NCBI RefSeq assembly: GCF_001667375.1
Contig: NZ_LZIN01000081.1
Location: 1 to 64,000 of the forward strand
DNA: 64,000 nt
Reading direction: 5' to 3'
From: Mycolicibacter sinensis
GTDB taxonomy: Bacteria; Actinomycetota; Actinomycetes; Mycobacteriales; Mycobacteriaceae
Below the pieces are notes generated by a model, which was not told where the DNA came from, did no database searches, and saw only the letters and a list, made by a program, of their open reading frames with translations. Positions 8,623 through 18,041 of this stretch are shown in pieces (the first letter of the stretch is position 1; each line of letters begins with the position of its first letter). Made by a program: the position numbers and the translations under genes.

Positions 8623-10187
8623 CAGCCTTCACCTCGCGGGGGAAGCGGTGCGACCGGGCCGGGGATCACGTTGGGTCCCGGCGGGGGCGGCGGGATCGGC
8701 GCCTGGCCGGGAGGCAGACCGACGTAGGGCAGCGGGCCGGGCTCCGTGTCATAGGAGTTCGGCGGGCCGGGTGGCGTCTGGTACTGGGACTGGATCGGCG
8801 CCGGGTCCGGGCCGCCCATCAACTGTGCCAGCGACTCCGGCGTCAACAGCCGCTCGGTGTCATGGCCGGGTTGCACACCCTGCATGCCGGGCGCGGTGAT
8901 CCAGCCGGGCTGGCTGTTCTTGTGCGCAAATGGCGTGTCGGGCACCCAGATACCCGGGACGGTGGTGTCTTTGTACCCCGGTGGCGGCTGCAGTCGCGGC
9001 TCGGAGTAGGCGATCTGCTTCGGCGTCGTGTAGGCGTTGGTCCAGATGTTGATACCGAACGGCAGGTAGTTGAACTTGATCGCATCGGCGATCGGCGCCA
9101 GGTACTCGGCACACAGCTCCGCGGAGTCCTGGTAGCCCAGCCGGCTACCGGCCTGGATCGCGCTGCAGATGAACTCCATCGGGTTGGCGAAGTTCACCAG
9201 CACCGGGAAACCGGTGACCGCGCCCTGCGCCGGGTGGTAGATCTCGCCCACCGCGGCCAGCACGTTGGGCAGCACGTGCAGTGAGGTCTCGAAACCGTCC
9301 AGCGCGTCCGGCTGGGTGATGGCCGTAGTTATCTGCTCCGCGTTGTTGATGTTTCTGACCAGCAGGTCGGCGTTCTGGTTGAGGAACGCGCGGATGATCG
9401 TCATCGTCGCGTAGAACTGGTCGGCGGCCTTGGCCAAGTCCTGGTCGGTGCCGGTCAGGTTGTTGGTGAAGGTGGCCAGGTCCCGGTTGAGCGCCACGAA
9501 CTGCTGGTCGTTGTGGTCCAGTGCCTTGACGAACAGTGACAGGCTGCGCACCACCGCGAAGAAGTCGCCGCGGCCCTTGTTCAGCGCGGTCAGCGCGTCC
9601 GAGAGGCTGTTGAACGCGGTGTTGATCTGCTGGCCTTTGCCGCTCAAGCTGTCGGCGAACGACTCGATGGCCTCGCCGATCGGTCCCTTCGGCTGTTGGG
9701 GCGTCGGGCCCAGCTTCTCGATGATGTTGGTGACGTCGTTGCGCAGCGTGTCCCACTCCACCGGGACCTCGGTGCGTTCCTCGGGGATGACGGCCTTGTC
9801 GGCCAGCGCCGGCCCGCCCCGGTACGGCGGCTCCAACTGGATGGTCCGCGACGCCACCAGGGTCGGGTTCAAGATGATCGCCTTGGCGTCGGCGGGCACC
9901 TTGTATTTGTTGTTGAAGTGCAGCGTGACCTTCATCTTGTCGCCGGCCGGCTCGATCTTGTCGATCGCGCCCACCCGCACACCCATGATCTGCACCGCGT
10001 CGCCGGGGTAGAGCGCGTCGGTCTGCGGGAAGTAGGCGACCACGGTGGTGCTGTTGAGCTTGCGGAACAGCTGCACGCCGCCGAAGCCGACCAGCAGCGC
10101 CAGCACCAGCAGCAGTGATCCGACGACCACCGTCGTCCGGGACCGCTCCGGCAGTCGCAGGTTGCGAACATCAAAGACGGTACTCAC
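8622..10187 (-). CDS. mce1D: Mce1D, Mce-family lipid-transport subunit
   Basis: This 521-aa protein has a signal anchor (residues 19-40) and an MlaD domain (about 48-122, VVAYFPQTDALYPGDAVQIMGVRVGAIDKIEP). A long amphipathic helical region (140-330) is followed by an extended proline-rich tail (about 430-521). The helical region probably contributes to the needle-like core of the Mce assembly. The GTG start at 10187 overlaps the mce1C stop as GTGA, and the stop overlaps mce1E by one base. Confidence 0.93.
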   Translation of the reverse strand: MSTVFDVRNLRLPERSRTTVVVGSLLLVLALLVGFGGVQLFRKLNSTTVVAYFPQTDALYPGDAVQIMGVRVGAIDKIEPAGDKMKVTLHFNNKYKVPADAKAIILNPTLVASRTIQLEPPYRGGPALADKAVIPEERTEVPVEWDTLRNDVTNIIEKLGPTPQQPKGPIGEAIESFADSLSGKGQQINTAFNSLSDALTALNKGRGDFFAVVRSLSLFVKALDHNDQQFVALNRDLATFTNNLTGTDQDLAKAADQFYATMTIIRAFLNQNADLLVRNINNAEQITTAITQPDALDGFETSLHVLPNVLAAVGEIYHPAQGAVTGFPVLVNFANPMEFICSAIQAGSRLGYQDSAELCAEYLAPIADAIKFNYLPFGINIWTNAYTTPKQIAYSEPRLQPPPGYKDTTVPGIWVPDTPFAHKNSQPGWITAPGMQGVQPGHDTERLLTPESLAQLMGGPDPAPIQSQYQTPPGPPNSYDTEPGPLPYVGLPPGQAPIPPPPPGPNVIPGPVAPLPPRGEG

Positions 10188-11788
10188 GGCCGCTCACTCC
10201 CTCTTGCGCCGCCGCCACCACCGGGCTGGCTGTTTCCGCCTTCGCCGGGCGCGATGAACGGTGCCGGCAACTGGTTGCCCGGTCCGGGCGGAGCGGGCGG
10301 GCCGGGTGCCATCGCCGGAGGCGGCGGAGCCGCGCCCGGGTTGGCCGGAGCCGGTCCGGGCATCGGACCCAGCGGTTCGGAGCGCGCACCGGGGTTTGCG
10401 TCGGGCATCGGGACCGGAGTACCGGGCACCAGCGGCGGCGTCTCGCCCGGCCGGCCCGCAATCGAGATGCCGGGCGTCGAGCCGATGCCGTCGGGGTTCG
10501 GCGGCGAGGTCAGCACGTCCACCGGCCCCGGGTACGGACCACTCGGGCCGAACGGCCCGGCGTTCGGGTCCAGGTTCGCGCACGGCAGCGGGTTGCCCGG
10601 GGTCGGGAACATTCCGGCGGCCGGCGCGTACGAGCACGGCGAGCCCGGTGCGACCGCCGGCCCCGGGTGCTCGGGGGTTCCCTCGATCACCTGCGGAGCA
10701 GGCGGCGGCGCGCCGTTGGCGAACCTGGTCCCGTTGGGATCGGGGTAGCGGAACTCCGGGAGGCCGGCATTGCGCCAGAATTCCTCCGGCGAGATGCCAC
10801 GCTTCTTGAACGCGGAGTCGACCCACGGCTGCAGGATCCAGAACGGGATCAGGTTCAAGGTGGAGACCTTGAAGTAGGGCCCCGAGGCGACCGCGTCGTT
10901 GACGATGGTCAGGTACCTGCCCAAGATGGTGAACATCTCCATCAGTTCGCCCTTGCGCCGCACCAGCATGTCGGTGATGTTGGCGGCCTCTTCGAACACG
11001 TGGCTCAGATCCAGAGTCGGGTTGTCCCGGACCAGGCCCTGGACCTGCTCGCCGAAGTAGGCGATGTTGCCCAGCAACGCCGAGATCGCCTGGCTGCGCT
11101 GGTTGAACGCGGCCAGCAGGGTCTGGGTGTTGCGCAACACGGCGTCGATCTGGCCGCTGCGGTTGCCCAGTACGGTGGCGATCTCGTTGGTCTGGGCGAG
11201 CAGGTGGGTGATCTCCTCGTCGCGCTTGCCGATGGTGTCGGAGAACTTCGCGACCCCGTCGAGCGCGGCGCTCAGGTCCGGAGAGGTCTCTTCGACGGTG
11301 TCCGACAGCACCTGCAACGACTTCTTGACCGTGTCGATGTCCCAGCCGGACGCGGCTTTGGTGACGTCGAAGACGGCATCGTAGAGCTGATAGGGGGTGG
11401 TGCTCTGCCCCAGCGGCAGCACGCCCTGCGGCGCGATCCGGCGCTCACCCTTGGGCTCGATCGCCAGCACCTTCCGGCCCAGGATGGTGTCGGTCTTGAC
11501 GCCGATCCGGCTATCGCTGCCGATCGGGTGCGCGCCCACGGAGAACTTCACCAGCACGTGGTCGTTCTCGATCGACAGGTCCTGCACCCTGCCGACGTCC
11601 ACGCCCGAGATGCGCACCTTGTCACCGGCGGTCAGCCCGCCGGTGTCGGAGAGCTCGCCGTAATAGCTCGGCTCGGCGAACAGCATCGGCGCGGTATTGA
11701 AGCTCTGCCCCACCAGCGTCACCAGCGCCACCGTGATGACGCCGATGACTCCGATCCGTGCCCGGTTGGGCGGTTCCAGGGTCCTCAC
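10184..11788 (-). CDS. mce1C: Mce1C, Mce-family lipid-transport subunit
   Basis: This 534-aa protein has an N-terminal membrane anchor (about residues 10-32) and an MlaD domain (about 40-115, AEPSYYGELSDTGGLTAGDKVRISGVDVGRV). A helical region reaches to about residue 310. A very long proline/glycine-rich C-terminus follows (about 350-534), which is typical of C subunits. The GTG at 11788 gives a GTGA overlap with mce1B; an upstream GTG 11 codons earlier would lie inside mce1B. The low-complexity tail creates long meaningless frames on the opposite strand. Confidence 0.93.
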   Translation of the reverse strand: MRTLEPPNRARIGVIGVITVALVTLVGQSFNTAPMLFAEPSYYGELSDTGGLTAGDKVRISGVDVGRVQDLSIENDHVLVKFSVGAHPIGSDSRIGVKTDTILGRKVLAIEPKGERRIAPQGVLPLGQSTTPYQLYDAVFDVTKAASGWDIDTVKKSLQVLSDTVEETSPDLSAALDGVAKFSDTIGKRDEEITHLLAQTNEIATVLGNRSGQIDAVLRNTQTLLAAFNQRSQAISALLGNIAYFGEQVQGLVRDNPTLDLSHVFEEAANITDMLVRRKGELMEMFTILGRYLTIVNDAVASGPYFKVSTLNLIPFWILQPWVDSAFKKRGISPEEFWRNAGLPEFRYPDPNGTRFANGAPPPAPQVIEGTPEHPGPAVAPGSPCSYAPAAGMFPTPGNPLPCANLDPNAGPFGPSGPYPGPVDVLTSPPNPDGIGSTPGISIAGRPGETPPLVPGTPVPMPDANPGARSEPLGPMPGPAPANPGAAPPPPAMAPGPPAPPGPGNQLPAPFIAPGEGGNSQPGGGGGARGSERP

Positions 11789-12813
11789 TGCGGCGTGCAC
11801 CTCCCGGTCGGTTGCTGCCACAACCGGACGTTGCGCACCGGCCCGCCGGGCTGCAAACCGGGAAGCTTGATGGTGGCGTCACAGATATAGAAGTTGAAGA
11901 AGTCACCGTAGACACCGGTGCGCCCGAGGAGCTTCAACGCCCTCGGCAACTTCTCCAGTGTGCTTTCGACGTCAGCCATCCGGTCGGGCGGCTCCGGGCC
12001 CGCCGGCGGGAACAGGCTGTGCAACTGCTTCCGGTTGTCGGCCAGCAGGTCGGCCAGATTGCCGGCGGCGTTACCGAATTCGGCGGTGCCGTTGGCCAGG
12101 GTGGTGTTGTTGGCGTTCAGCCCCTTGACGAGTTTGTCGAAGTTGTCGACGGTCTCGTCGAACGTCTGGCGGTGCCGAACCGCGGTGTCCAGCACCACGT
12201 TCAGGTTCTTGACCACCTCGCCGATCGCCGCATCCCGCTCGGCGATGTGCGAGGTCAGTTGTGCGGTCTGTTCCAGGATGTCGTTGATGGTGCCGCCCTG
12301 GCCCTGGAAGACCGTGACGATGGTCGACGCGATGGTGTTGATCTTGTCGGGGTCCAGCGCCCGGAACACCGGCTTGAAACCGCCGATCAGCGCGTCGAGG
12401 TCCAGTGCCGGTTCGGTGCGGGCGGCGGGGATGAACCCGTTCACCGGCAACCGCCGGTCGGCACCTTCGCCCTCACCCCGCTTGAGCTCCAGGTAGCGGT
12501 TGCCGATGAGGTCGTCGTAGCGGATCTGCGCGGTCGTGGACTGGTACAGCGGTAGTGACCGGTCGACGTTGAAGTCCACCACCACCCGACGACCGCCGTC
12601 GACCAGGCGCACCTTTTTGACCTTGCCGATCTCCACGCCGGAGGCGCGGACGAACTGTCCCTCCCGCAGGCCGCTGGCATTGGTGAATTCGGCGGAGTAG
12701 CCGGCCGTCCGGTCAAACCTGACCTGGCCGAATACCACGACCAACCCGACCGTGAAGAGCAGCAGCACCGAGCCGACGGCGCCGAGTTTGAGTGCGGTTC
12801 TGGTGATGTTCAT
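11785..12813 (-). CDS. mce1B: Mce1B, Mce-family lipid-transport subunit
   Basis: This 342-aa protein has a signal anchor (residues 7-29), an MlaD domain (about 36-115, YSAEFTNASGLREGQFVRASGVEIGKVKKV...LIGNRYLELKRG) and a helical Mce domain. The end is short, without a proline-rich extension, and carries two cysteines (ICDATIKL and GRCTPQ). The length is normal for B subunits. Its ATG overlaps the mce1A stop as ATGA. It acts with mce1A and mce1C-F as part of the predicted envelope lipid importer. Confidence 0.93.
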   Translation of the reverse strand: MNITRTALKLGAVGSVLLLFTVGLVVVFGQVRFDRTAGYSAEFTNASGLREGQFVRASGVEIGKVKKVRLVDGGRRVVVDFNVDRSLPLYQSTTAQIRYDDLIGNRYLELKRGEGEGADRRLPVNGFIPAARTEPALDLDALIGGFKPVFRALDPDKINTIASTIVTVFQGQGGTINDILEQTAQLTSHIAERDAAIGEVVKNLNVVLDTAVRHRQTFDETVDNFDKLVKGLNANNTTLANGTAEFGNAAGNLADLLADNRKQLHSLFPPAGPEPPDRMADVESTLEKLPRALKLLGRTGVYGDFFNFYICDATIKLPGLQPGGPVRNVRLWQQPTGRCTPQ

Positions 12814-14033
12814 GGGTTGATCGTGTTTTCTCCGACTTGGCGACCCCAGACGTAATCGACGGCCGTGGGCGATCCGGATTCAAAGTGGTTGTAGGGCGCT
12901 TGACTGACTCCCGTGTCGGCCACCAGGTAAGGCGCCGGCCAGAAATCGTGGGTGATCTCCTGCCAGCAGCCCGGCGCTCCTCCTGGGCCGCCGCGGGCGT
13001 TGTAACGCGGCAGGTTATCGGGGTAGATGTACGGGTTGGCCGGGCTGACCAGCTTGCTGACCGTGTCGAGGGCGTAACCGTCCCCGCCGCCGAGGAACTC
13101 GTAGACCTTCGGCGCGCCCTCGGCAAGGTTGCGGATGGCGCAGAACAACTCCGGGCTGTACTCGTCGAGCAGGGCCGAGACCGGCACCAGGTCGGAGAAC
13201 TGCCGGCGGAAGTACGGCCCGAACCGGTTGGTGACGTCCGCTCCGAGGTGGCCGACCCCGGCGGCGCCGAGCAACACGGAGTCCAATTCCTTCTGCTGAG
13301 CGGTGATGGTCTTGACCGCGGGGATCGAGTTCTCCAGGAAGCCGACCAGATCCGGTGCTCCGTCGGCGTAGATCTCGCCCAGGTTCGCGAAGCCCTTGAG
13401 GTCGCGGCGCAATGACGGCATGTAGGCGTTGGCGTCGTCGAGAATCTTGTTGCCGTTGACCAGCGACTCGCCGAGCTTGTTGCCCAGCCCGGTCAACGAC
13501 TCGGCGGCTGCGTGCAGGGTCAGATTCAGTTTGATCGGGTCGATGTGGTCCGAGAGGTTGTTGATGGTCTCGAACAGCGTGTTGAGCTCGGTCGTCACCG
13601 AGGTCGCGATGATGTGCTTGGTGCTGATGCGCTCAGGCGTGGGGTGCTCGGGCGCGGTAAGCGACACGTACTTGTTGCCGAACAGCGTGGTCGCCAGAAT
13701 GTCGGCCTTGACGTTCGACGGAATCAGCTTGATGTACTGCGGGTCGACATCGAGCGTGAACTTCGCCGCCGGTTTGTCGTCGTGCTCCGTCGGCGCGATG
13801 CTGGCCACGCGCCCGATCTGGACGCCGTTGTAGGTCACCGGCCCGCCCGGGTCCATCACCAGACCGGCCCGCGGCGCCACCATCGTCAGCGACGTCGTCT
13901 TGGTGAAGGCCCCGCGGAACTGGCCGTACACCAGCCCGACGATCAGCGCCAGCACGGCGAAGGTCACCACTCCCGCCACTTTGTAGGGCGGGCTCTGGAT
14001 CTTGTTCTGCTTCCCGGTTGCCATGGCCGTCAC
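12810..14033 (-). CDS. mce1A: Mce1A, Mce-family lipid-transport subunit
   Basis: This 407-aa first subunit has an N-terminal anchor (about residues 17-38, KVAGVVTFAVLALIVGLVYG) and an MlaD domain (about 45-125, LTMVAPRAGLVMDPGGPVTYNGVQIGRV). The helical domain ends in CWQEITHDFWPAPYLVADTG. Mce1A is the protein that gave the mammalian-cell-entry family its name, although lipid import is the better supported role. The GTG at 14033 overlaps the yrbE1B stop as GTGA; an ATG three codons later is an alternative. Confidence 0.94.
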   Translation of the reverse strand: MTAMATGKQNKIQSPPYKVAGVVTFAVLALIVGLVYGQFRGAFTKTTSLTMVAPRAGLVMDPGGPVTYNGVQIGRVASIAPTEHDDKPAAKFTLDVDPQYIKLIPSNVKADILATTLFGNKYVSLTAPEHPTPERISTKHIIATSVTTELNTLFETINNLSDHIDPIKLNLTLHAAAESLTGLGNKLGESLVNGNKILDDANAYMPSLRRDLKGFANLGEIYADGAPDLVGFLENSIPAVKTITAQQKELDSVLLGAAGVGHLGADVTNRFGPYFRRQFSDLVPVSALLDEYSPELFCAIRNLAEGAPKVYEFLGGGDGYALDTVSKLVSPANPYIYPDNLPRYNARGGPGGAPGCWQEITHDFWPAPYLVADTGVSQAPYNHFESGSPTAVDYVWGRQVGENTINP

Positions 14034-14899
14034 ATCGTCAGGTTGAAGTTGGGGTCGACGCCGTAGAGCGCCAACGCTGCGAGCAACACGACAGTGGGCA
14101 CCGTGACCAGGGACAGGCGCATCGACTGGCCCACGGCGGCGCCGACACCGACCGGGCCGCCGCTGGCGTTGAACCCGTAATAACAGTGCGTGATCATGAC
14201 CACCACCGCGATCAGGATGGTTTCCAGGAATGACCAGAACACGTCGTCGGGACGTAGGAACGTCCGGAAGTAATGCTCATAGGTTCCCGACGACTGTCCG
14301 AAGAACAACGTGGTGACGATCTGCGGCGAGGCGAACGCCATGATCAGCGCGAGCGCGTACAGCGGGATGATCACGGTGAAGCCGGCCACCACCCGGGTCG
14401 ACACCAGGTAGGAGATCGAGTTGATCCCCATCACCTCGAGTGCGTCGATCTCCTCACTGATCCGCATCGCCCCGAGTTCGGCGGTTGCTCCGGCTCCGAC
14501 GGTGGCAGCCAGGGCGATGCCGGCGTTGACCGGCCCGACGACACGGACGTTGACCAGCGCCGCGGCGAAACCGGTGTAGGTCTCCACCCCGATGTTGCCC
14601 AGCGAGGTGAAGCCCTGGATGGCGATCAGCGAGCCGCCGGCCAGCATCACGAACCCCATGATGGCCACGGTGCCGCCGATCACGGCCATCGCGCCGGTGC
14701 CCATGCCCAGCTCGGCGATCAGGCGCAGCGTCTCGGTGCGGTACCGCCGCAGCGCCCAGGGGATTTGCCGCACGGCGGTCGCCGAGAACCAGCCGAGCTG
14801 GCCGCTCTTCTCCAGGGAGCGGCCGGCCGCCCCGACGTAACGGTGATAGTTCGCGATCAGGCCGGGAAACCGGCCCCGCAGCACTGCCGATGTCGACAT
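14030..14899 (-). CDS. yrbE1B: YrbE1B, MlaE-type permease
   Basis: This 289-aa integral membrane protein is homologous to MlaE. It forms the permease pair with YrbE1A in the inner membrane, energised by an Mce ATPase encoded elsewhere. The diagnostic cytoplasmic coupling helix is present at about 146-158 (EEIDALEVMGINSI). Five to six hydrophobic segments surround it. The ATG at 14899 follows the yrbE1A stop by 1 nt, and its stop overlaps mce1A. Confidence 0.95.
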   Translation of the reverse strand: MSTSAVLRGRFPGLIANYHRYVGAAGRSLEKSGQLGWFSATAVRQIPWALRRYRTETLRLIAELGMGTGAMAVIGGTVAIMGFVMLAGGSLIAIQGFTSLGNIGVETYTGFAAALVNVRVVGPVNAGIALAATVGAGATAELGAMRISEEIDALEVMGINSISYLVSTRVVAGFTVIIPLYALALIMAFASPQIVTTLFFGQSSGTYEHYFRTFLRPDDVFWSFLETILIAVVVMITHCYYGFNASGGPVGVGAAVGQSMRLSLVTVPTVVLLAALALYGVDPNFNLTM

Positions 14900-14900
14900 G

Positions 14901-15704
14901 TCAGGTCCCCGTTCCGAACTTCACGCCGATGGTGGTCAGCACCACGTTCACGGCGAACAGCGCAAGGACGCAGAGCACCACCGTCTCGTTGACGGCAGTC
15001 CCGAGCCCCTTGGACCCGCCCCGAACCGTAAGACCCCGATAACAACCGACCAAGCCTGCGATAAGCCCGAAGACGCTGGCCTTGACCGTCGAGATGACCA
15101 CCTCGGGCAGTCCCGTCAGCAATGTCAGCGTCGACAGATAGGCGCCGCCGGACACGTTCTGCAGGTAGACACCGAACAGGAAGCCGCCGGCGAGGCCGAT
15201 CACGATCACCAGAGCGTTGAGCAGCAACGCGACCACGGTCGCGGCGATCACCCGGGGCACCACCAGCCGGTGGATCGGGTCGATGCCGAGCACCTCCATC
15301 GCGTCGATCTCCTCGCGGATGGTGCGGGCGCCCAGGTCCGCGCAGATCGCGGTGGAGCCGGCGCCGGCGACCACCAGCACGGTGACCAACGGCCCGAGCT
15401 GGGTGACGGCCGCGATGCCCGCACCGGCGCCGGAGACGTCGGCAGCACCGAACTGCGCCAACAGAATGTTCAGGGTGAAGACCAGGAGCACGGTCAGCGG
15501 GATGGCGACCGCGATGGTCGGGATGATGGCGACACTGGTGATGAACCAGCCCTGCTGCAGCGTCTCGCGCCATTGGAACGGCGGTACGAACAGCGCACGC
15601 GCGGTCAGTGCGCACATCCGGAAGAACCCGCCGACCATCACCAGCGGCGGCAGCAGCCGATCACGGGCGAAATCAGCCAGGCGGGGACGCGCAGGAGCCG
15701 TCAC
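14901..15704 (-). CDS. yrbE1A: YrbE1A, MlaE-type permease
   Basis: This 267-aa integral membrane permease is homologous to MlaE. The coupling motif EEIDAMEVLGIDPIHRLVVPR lies near residues 131-151 and faces the ATPase. The start is GTG at 15704 (VTAPARPRLADF). A 232-bp gap separates it from fadD5 upstream, the longest gap inside the locus and a possible internal promoter. With YrbE1B it should form the inner-membrane part of the Mce1 transporter. Confidence 0.95.
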   Translation of the reverse strand: MTAPARPRLADFARDRLLPPLVMVGGFFRMCALTARALFVPPFQWRETLQQGWFITSVAIIPTIAVAIPLTVLLVFTLNILLAQFGAADVSGAGAGIAAVTQLGPLVTVLVVAGAGSTAICADLGARTIREEIDAMEVLGIDPIHRLVVPRVIAATVVALLLNALVIVIGLAGGFLFGVYLQNVSGGAYLSTLTLLTGLPEVVISTVKASVFGLIAGLVGCYRGLTVRGGSKGLGTAVNETVVLCVLALFAVNVVLTTIGVKFGTGT

Positions 15705-15936
15705 AGCAACCCCCTCACCGGAGACCCAGCGTCACGACGCAGCAAGGGATCGCGTCGCACAGTGGCTTCTCCGTCCGTCCATGTTCCTACGAGACCCGCG
15801 TCACCATAGCGGCCCAAGGTGCCGTTGGCGACCATCGGACCATACCTGATGACTGCGTGAGGATGGCATCGATTCGGCGCAACCTACACAGGTTCGCTAC
15901 CGGACAGTAACGTGCCGCCACCTCAACGGTAGGGAG
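15705..15936 (-). promoter_or_regulatory. Intergenic region between fadD5 and yrbE1A, possible internal promoter
   Basis: This 232-bp gap interrupts an otherwise overlapping gene string. The minus strand contains TATGGT hexamers that would fit a mycobacterial -10 element, one near 15837-15844, but no convincing operator or terminator is visible. I recall regulatory activity being reported for the same intergenic segment of the M. tuberculosis mce1 operon. The assignment here is inference from position. Confidence 0.35.
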
Positions 15937-17550
15937 CTAGCCGGTATCGGTTGTGGCGGTGACCGACTCGGCTCCGGGGGCGGTTCGGTGGTTAATGCGC
16001 AGTTCGGTTTTGAGCACCTTCCCTGCCGGGTTGCGCGGCAGGGCGTCGACGATCTCGAGCGCCTTCGGGTGCTTATAACGCGCCAGTCGCTCGGTCAGAT
16101 AGTCCTGGAGGTCGGCCAAGACCAGATCGGGCCGGGTGACCGCGGCGATCGCGATCGGGACCTCGCCCCATTGCTCGTGCGGGCGGCCGATCACGGCGAC
16201 CTCGGCGATGTCGGGGTGACCGGCCAGGACGTTCTCCACCTCGGCGCAGTACACGTTCTCGCCGCCGGAGATGATCATGTCTTTCTTACGGTCGACCACC
16301 CAGACATAGCCTTCGGCGTCCATCCGGACCAGATCCCCGGAGTGGAACCAGCCGCCGGCGAACGCCTCGGCGGTGGCTTCCGGGTTGTTCCAGTAGCCGC
16401 TCATCAAGGTGGGGGCCCGGTAGACGATCTCACCGACCTCACCGACGGCGACGTCGTTCATGTCCTCGTCGACCACACGCGCGGCGACGGTCGGGATGAC
16501 GGTGCCGACCGAGCCCAGCTTCCGGATGGCGTCCTCGCCCAGCAGCATGCAGGTGACCGGCGACATCTCGGTCTGCCCGAATGCCGCCAGGATCTTGGTG
16601 TCCGGGAAGGTCTGCGCCATCTGGCGCAGCAGCGTGTCCGACGCCGGGGCGGCACCCCAGGACATGGTCCGTAACCGGATGTCGCGCGGATTGGCCTGCT
16701 GCTCGGCGCAGACCGCCTGCCACTGGGCCGGCACCAGGAAGATGCCGGTGACCTTCTCGGCGGCCAGCACGTCGAGCAGTTGGCCGGCGTCGAACGCCCC
16801 GAGCGCATTGATCACCGTCGGAATCCCCAGCCACATGCCCGGCAGCAGGTTGCCGACGCCGGCGATGTGGAAGAACGGCACCCCGATGAAAGCGACGTCG
16901 CCTTGACCGGTCCCGGCGGTGTAGAGGGCGGTCATGGCCTGGCCGGTGAGGTTGGTGTGGGTGAGCACCGCCCCCTTGGGCCGGCCGGTGGTGCCCGAGG
17001 TGTACATGATCAGCGCCGGCGAATCGTTGGGAATGTCCACCGGCGGGTGCGGTTGCCCGGTCTCGGTGATCAGGTCTTCATAGGCGGTCATGCCCGCGGC
17101 CTCACCGCCTTCGCCGGCCACCACCACGGTGTCCAGCAGGGACGTCAGCTCGCGCACGCCGAGGGCCACCGGCAGCAGCGCCGTCTCGGTGATCAGTACC
17201 CGCGCCTCGCAGTCGGTGACCAGATAGGCGAGCTCGGGCGGGGTGAGCCGGAAGTTCACCGGGACGGCGATCGCGCCCAGCATGTTCGCGGCCAGGACCG
17301 CCTCGACGAACTCGGTGCGGTTGAGCATCAGGATCATCACCCGGTCGCCGGCGCCGACACCGCGGCGGCTCAAGGCGTCGGCCAGCGCGCCGACCCTATT
17401 CCGCAGCTGCGCCCACGTCGTGGTCCGGCCCAGGAACCGCAGCGCCGTGGCGTCGGGTTGCATCAGCGCGTGCCGGTCCAGTTGGTTGACCCAGTTCTGG
17501 CGTCGGGCCCGATAGGGCTGCTCAGCGGGATCGGCTGTCGGGTGGCTCAA
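15937..17550 (-). CDS. fadD5: FadD5 fatty-acid CoA ligase
   Basis: This 537-aa acyl-adenylate-forming enzyme activates fatty acids as CoA thioesters and is the classical gene upstream of yrbE1A in mce1 operons. The P-loop YTSGTTGRPKG lies near residue 170. Later motifs include GQTEMSP, YWNNPEATAEAF, GWFHSGDL and the C-terminal DRKKDMIISGGENVY and NPAGKVLKTEL. The sequence near RRQNWVNQLDRHALMQPDATALRF closely matches remembered M. tuberculosis FadD5. The chosen start is TTG at 17550, a TTGA overlap with the SRPBCC gene; a longer frame upstream is only a shadow of that gene. Confidence 0.93.
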   Translation of the reverse strand: MSHPTADPAEQPYRARRQNWVNQLDRHALMQPDATALRFLGRTTTWAQLRNRVGALADALSRRGVGAGDRVMILMLNRTEFVEAVLAANMLGAIAVPVNFRLTPPELAYLVTDCEARVLITETALLPVALGVRELTSLLDTVVVAGEGGEAAGMTAYEDLITETGQPHPPVDIPNDSPALIMYTSGTTGRPKGAVLTHTNLTGQAMTALYTAGTGQGDVAFIGVPFFHIAGVGNLLPGMWLGIPTVINALGAFDAGQLLDVLAAEKVTGIFLVPAQWQAVCAEQQANPRDIRLRTMSWGAAPASDTLLRQMAQTFPDTKILAAFGQTEMSPVTCMLLGEDAIRKLGSVGTVIPTVAARVVDEDMNDVAVGEVGEIVYRAPTLMSGYWNNPEATAEAFAGGWFHSGDLVRMDAEGYVWVVDRKKDMIISGGENVYCAEVENVLAGHPDIAEVAVIGRPHEQWGEVPIAIAAVTRPDLVLADLQDYLTERLARYKHPKALEIVDALPRNPAGKVLKTELRINHRTAPGAESVTATTDTG

Positions 17551-17996
17551 TTCGACCCTCCCGCAGCCAGTTCCTCGGCGCGCCGTTTGAGATTGTCGGC
17601 CAGGTAGTCCAGGACGTTGCCGAAGGCCTTCTTGACCATCGGCTTGGGCATCGCCATCTCCGTCTCGACATCCATGTCGACAGTGAGCAGCGAGGTGGCG
17701 CCGATCTCGACCACCGAGAACAGTTGCTCCTGCTTGCTGAACAGGTCGCCCTGCTGCAGCACGGTCTGGATCTGGGTGGCGCTGGGGTAGTACACCGCCT
17801 GGATGAAGGTGCCGTCGAAGCCGGAGTACGAGGCGTCCAGGCGCAGCTGGCTGGGCCGGCCGTCGTCGTAGCGGGCCAGCACCCACAGTCCTTTGACCTC
17901 GTCGTTCCACTGCGGGTACGCCTCGAAGTCGGCGACGATCCCCATGACGGTGGCGGCGTCGGCGGCGACTTCGACGGTCTTGCTCACGAGCGGCAT
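17547..17996 (-). CDS. SRPBCC (polyketide cyclase/dehydrase-like) protein, TB18.5/Rv0164-like
   Basis: This 149-aa START/SRPBCC-fold protein probably binds a hydrophobic ligand in a deep cavity. It begins MPLVSKTVEVAADAATVMGI and contains LWVLARYDDGRPSQLRLD, which I recognise from Rv0164 (TB18.5) of M. tuberculosis. It lies 45 nt downstream of the thioesterase gene and overlaps fadD5 by 4 nt, so it probably heads or belongs to the mce1 transcript. In M. tuberculosis mce1R lies between these two genes; here there is no room for it. Confidence 0.85.
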   Translation of the reverse strand: MPLVSKTVEVAADAATVMGIVADFEAYPQWNDEVKGLWVLARYDDGRPSQLRLDASYSGFDGTFIQAVYYPSATQIQTVLQQGDLFSKQEQLFSVVEIGATSLLTVDMDVETEMAMPKPMVKKAFGNVLDYLADNLKRRAEELAAGGSN

Positions 17997-18041
17997 TGGG
18001 CGAGCATATCCATCCTGGCGGTCTGCCCGCCGAGACCGACG

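Noticed and set aside
10115..11890. Long open frame on the plus strand opposite mce1C and mce1B
   Set aside because: It is antisense to clear Mce genes, Arg/Gly/Asp-rich and without domains. High GC at wobble positions creates such frames.
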